Source: Thereva unica (Eukaryota > Arthropoda > Insecta > Diptera > Therevidae). Taken from it: a DNA stretch of 64,000 nucleotides. Positions 61,983-64,000 of this stretch are shown here, in pieces. The notes beneath the pieces were generated by a model. It worked only from the letters and a program-made list of their open reading frames with translations, did no database searches and was not told the origin of the DNA. The stretch spans positions 91,437,813-91,501,812 of the forward strand of contig OX465283.1 of the NCBI GenBank assembly GCA_949987705.1, in the 5' to 3' direction. The position numbers and the translations under genes are program-made. Each line of letters starts with the position of its first letter. Position 1 is the stretch's first letter.

Positions 61983-64000
61983 GGTGTCATCATCACCATT
62001 ATCAAACAACTGCAGCGCAGTGGCAACAGCCTGGTCATCGAAGGAAAGATTGGAGCTGAAAAATGCACAATAACTGTAGACACTGGTGCTTCAAAATCTG
62101 TTATCCGGGCTGACATGGTCGGCAATAAATGGCTGAAAGACGCACGCCAATACAGACAGAAAACTGCAACAGGAGAGCCAGTACGATTACACGGGGAAAT
62201 TATGTTGGATGTGGTTCTTGCTGACATTAGATTTTCGCATTCGTTCCTGGTAGCTGATATAACAGACGAGTGCATTCTCGGTCTGGATTTTATGAAAGCA
62301 CATAAAATTCTACTGGACATTGGAGAGGAAATACTGAGATATGACAACAAGGAGATTCCAATGGCCACAGGATCCACTTGTTATTCGCAGCTTAAAGTCG
62401 TCGCTCGTGAAGATACCGTGCTTCCTCCGTGTGCTAAGAAATTGGTACGAGCGATAGTCGATGGTGATCCCGGGAGCTACCGATTTTACCTTATAGAACC
62501 AGAAAAAACGGAACAAAGCAAAAATATAGCAATTGGAAAATGTCTGGTGAGCATCGACGACAAGAAGGAGGTATTCGTGAGAGTGCTAAATACTAACGAA
62601 CGAGAAGTACGATTGAAGAAGGATACGGTTTTGGGGAAAGGAGAACCGGCAGAACAGATTACATTAGTGGAGTGCGCTAACAACGAAACGGTTCCAAAAC
62701 CAAAGCCAAAGGCCACGAAATTAGTAAACGCAGTGCTCTCAACTAGTTGTCTTGAACAAAAACAGTATCTCCAGGCAAGGAAATTAGTAGAGGATTTCAG
62801 TGATATCTTCGCCATGAGAGATGATGACTTCGGGAAAACGGACATGGTTCAACACAGGATCGACACCAAAGATGCCCAGCCAATTAAACAACCGCCGAGA
62901 AGACTACCACTAGCCAAGCGGGAAGAGGCAGCCGGTATGATTGAAGATATGAGAAGACAAGGCCTTATAGAGGAGTCGAAAAGCCCTTGGATGTCTCCCG
63001 TGGTTCTAGTCAGAAAGAAAGATGGCAGTACAAGATTTTGCGTGGATTATCGGCGGTTAAACGATATCACTAAAAAGGACAGCTACCCATTACCTCGTAT
63101 CGATGATACACTGGATACTCTCTCTGGAGCTAAATGGTTTTCTACCTTGGATCTTAAGAGCGGCTACTGGCAAGTCGAAATTCACCCAGAGGACCGAGAA
63201 AAGACAGCCTTCTCTGTAGGAAACGGCCTGTGGCAGTTTACAGTCATGCCGTTTGGACTGTGTAATGCTCCAGCTACATTCGAACGACTGATGGAATGCG
63301 TCTTGCGAGGACTGACATGGAAGACTTGTCTGGTTTATTTGGACGATATCATTGTCGTTGGAAAAAGTTTCGAGGAACATCTGGGCAATCTACGAGAGGT
63401 TTTCCAAAAGTTGAGAACAGCCCAACTGAAACTCAGCCCTAAAAAGTGCGTACTGTTCAGAGACCAAGTCAACTATCTCGGACATGTGGTTTCATCCAAT
63501 GGAGTTCAAACAGATCCTGAGAAAATAACAGCGGTTAAGAATTGGTCCACACCGAAGGATAAACATGAACTTCGAAGCTTTTTGGGACTTGCCACCTATT
63601 ATAGGCGTTTTGTCAGGAATTTTGCCGACAAGGCTAAGGAATTACATAAACTGACAGAAAAAGGAAAACCATTTATCTGGACAGAAAAGTGCGAGGAAAG
63701 TTTCAACACACTAAAACGAGGACTTTGCCAGGCACCAATACTCACATACCCGAAGCCAGGCGAAAGATTCATATTGGACACAGACGCGAGTAATGTCGGG
63801 ATTGGTGCAGTGCTATCACAAAACTTCGACGGACAGGAAAAGGTCATAGCTTATTACAGTAGAGCGCTGTCAAAATCGGAGCGGAATTACTGTGTCACAA
63901 GACGGGAACTATTGGCAATCGTGGACTCAACTAAACACTTCCACAAGTATCTCTATGGGCAAAACTTCATCCTTCGAACGGATCATGCAGCATTAAAATG
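61947..64000 (+). CDS. pol: Gypsy-C pol: protease, reverse transcriptase, RNase H (partial at the window end)
   Basis: Open for 684 codons from the first ATG, and open upstream to the frameshift site. Protease active site DTGAS at about residue 45 with ILGLDF later. RT: QPPRRLPLAKREE, SPWMSPVVLVRKKDG, FCVDYRRLN, FSTLDLKSGYWQV (first catalytic Asp), MPFGLCNAPATF and YLDD at 464-467 (63336-63347), then LGHVVS and FLGLATYYRRF. RNase H: LDTDASNVGIG near 610, RRELLAIV and RTDHAALKW at the edge. No stop, frameshift or insertion is visible, so this pol may be functional, depending on the integrase outside the window. Translation probably requires the -1 frameshift rather than the internal ATG. Confidence 0.93.
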   Translation, partial: MGRELVGEIDAPGVIITIIKQLQRSGNSLVIEGKIGAEKCTITVDTGASKSVIRADMVGNKWLKDARQYRQKTATGEPVRLHGEIMLDVVLADIRFSHSFLVADITDECILGLDFMKAHKILLDIGEEILRYDNKEIPMATGSTCYSQLKVVAREDTVLPPCAKKLVRAIVDGDPGSYRFYLIEPEKTEQSKNIAIGKCLVSIDDKKEVFVRVLNTNEREVRLKKDTVLGKGEPAEQITLVECANNETVPKPKPKATKLVNAVLSTSCLEQKQYLQARKLVEDFSDIFAMRDDDFGKTDMVQHRIDTKDAQPIKQPPRRLPLAKREEAAGMIEDMRRQGLIEESKSPWMSPVVLVRKKDGSTRFCVDYRRLNDITKKDSYPLPRIDDTLDTLSGAKWFSTLDLKSGYWQVEIHPEDREKTAFSVGNGLWQFTVMPFGLCNAPATFERLMECVLRGLTWKTCLVYLDDIIVVGKSFEEHLGNLREVFQKLRTAQLKLSPKKCVLFRDQVNYLGHVVSSNGVQTDPEKITAVKNWSTPKDKHELRSFLGLATYYRRFVRNFADKAKELHKLTEKGKPFIWTEKCEESFNTLKRGLCQAPILTYPKPGERFILDTDASNVGIGAVLSQNFDGQEKVIAYYSRALSKSERNYCVTRRELLAIVDSTKHFHKYLYGQNFILRTDHAALK

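Larger units (their letters stand above)
59899..64000 (+). mobile_element. Gypsy-C LTR retrotransposon, continues beyond the window
   Basis: Same family as A and B, with 5' LTR, primer-binding site, gag with one frameshifting deletion, and a pol frame open to the window edge. It is the best-preserved copy here and lacks nested insertions in the visible part. Confidence 0.92.

Overview
The window looks like an arthropod, most likely insect, genome: AT-rich DNA made almost entirely of eukaryotic transposable elements (Gypsy, BEL/Pao and Copia LTR retrotransposons, RTE-like and CR1/Jockey-group LINEs, PIF/Harbinger, hAT, pogo-like and TTAA-specific DNA elements, tRNA-derived SINE-like relics). 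I see no host gene with confidence; the only candidate is the last 26 codons of an open frame at the left edge (1-81). There are no bacterial operons, rRNA genes or CRISPR arrays.

Layout. 176-13629 is Gypsy-A: its 5' LTR is split by about 4 kb of nested TIR elements and a LINE relic (264-4262) and by a Harbinger-type MITE (4283-4773). Its gag is split by a nearly fresh antisense RTE LINE (5801-8252), its pol by a solo LTR (10135-10861), and its reverse-transcriptase core is deleted. 13634-47556 is Gypsy-B, a decayed relative adjoining Gypsy-A across a shared ATAT target site and swollen to 34 kb. Its 5' LTR holds a LINE (13793-17435), its leader holds a block of MITEs and interlocked TTAA foldback repeats (17775-22262), and its integrase holds a CR1-like LINE (24711-46817). 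That LINE contains a pogo-like MITE, a foldback element carrying a hAT MITE, a Harbinger MITE and a 14-kb BEL array (29726-43791) with three internal regions, four direct LTRs and one inverted LTR. 47561-48916 holds a dead PIF/Harbinger transposase; 48917-54887 is a 6-kb TIR-bounded composite; 54895-57522 is a broken Copia; 57523-59536 is the 3' end of a second Gypsy family on the minus strand. 59899-64000 is Gypsy-C, the best copy of the A/B family, with a pol frame open to the window edge.

How the parts work together. In the A/B/C Gypsy family each complete LTR carries a perfect three-unit heat-shock element 24-25 bp upstream of a TATAAAAG box. Gag and pol are joined in copies A and C by a GGGAAAC slippery heptamer, a 7-nt spacer and a 10-bp hairpin whose loop can form a pseudoknot: a predicted -1 frameshift signal. 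The BEL family has gag-pol, then an unidentified 171-codon ORF, a perfect 11-bp hairpin and a purine tract before the 3' LTR. The three BEL copies have complementary defects: only the middle one keeps reverse transcriptase and integrase, only the outer two keep the gag N-terminus.

Most interesting: the predicted frameshift cassette, the heat-shock promoter architecture, the BEL array that presents U3 ends at both borders through a 590-bp hairpin-like LTR palindrome yet sits in a clean 5-bp target duplication, and the unexplained BEL ORF3. All assignments come from reading motifs and comparing copies within the window; no database search was made.
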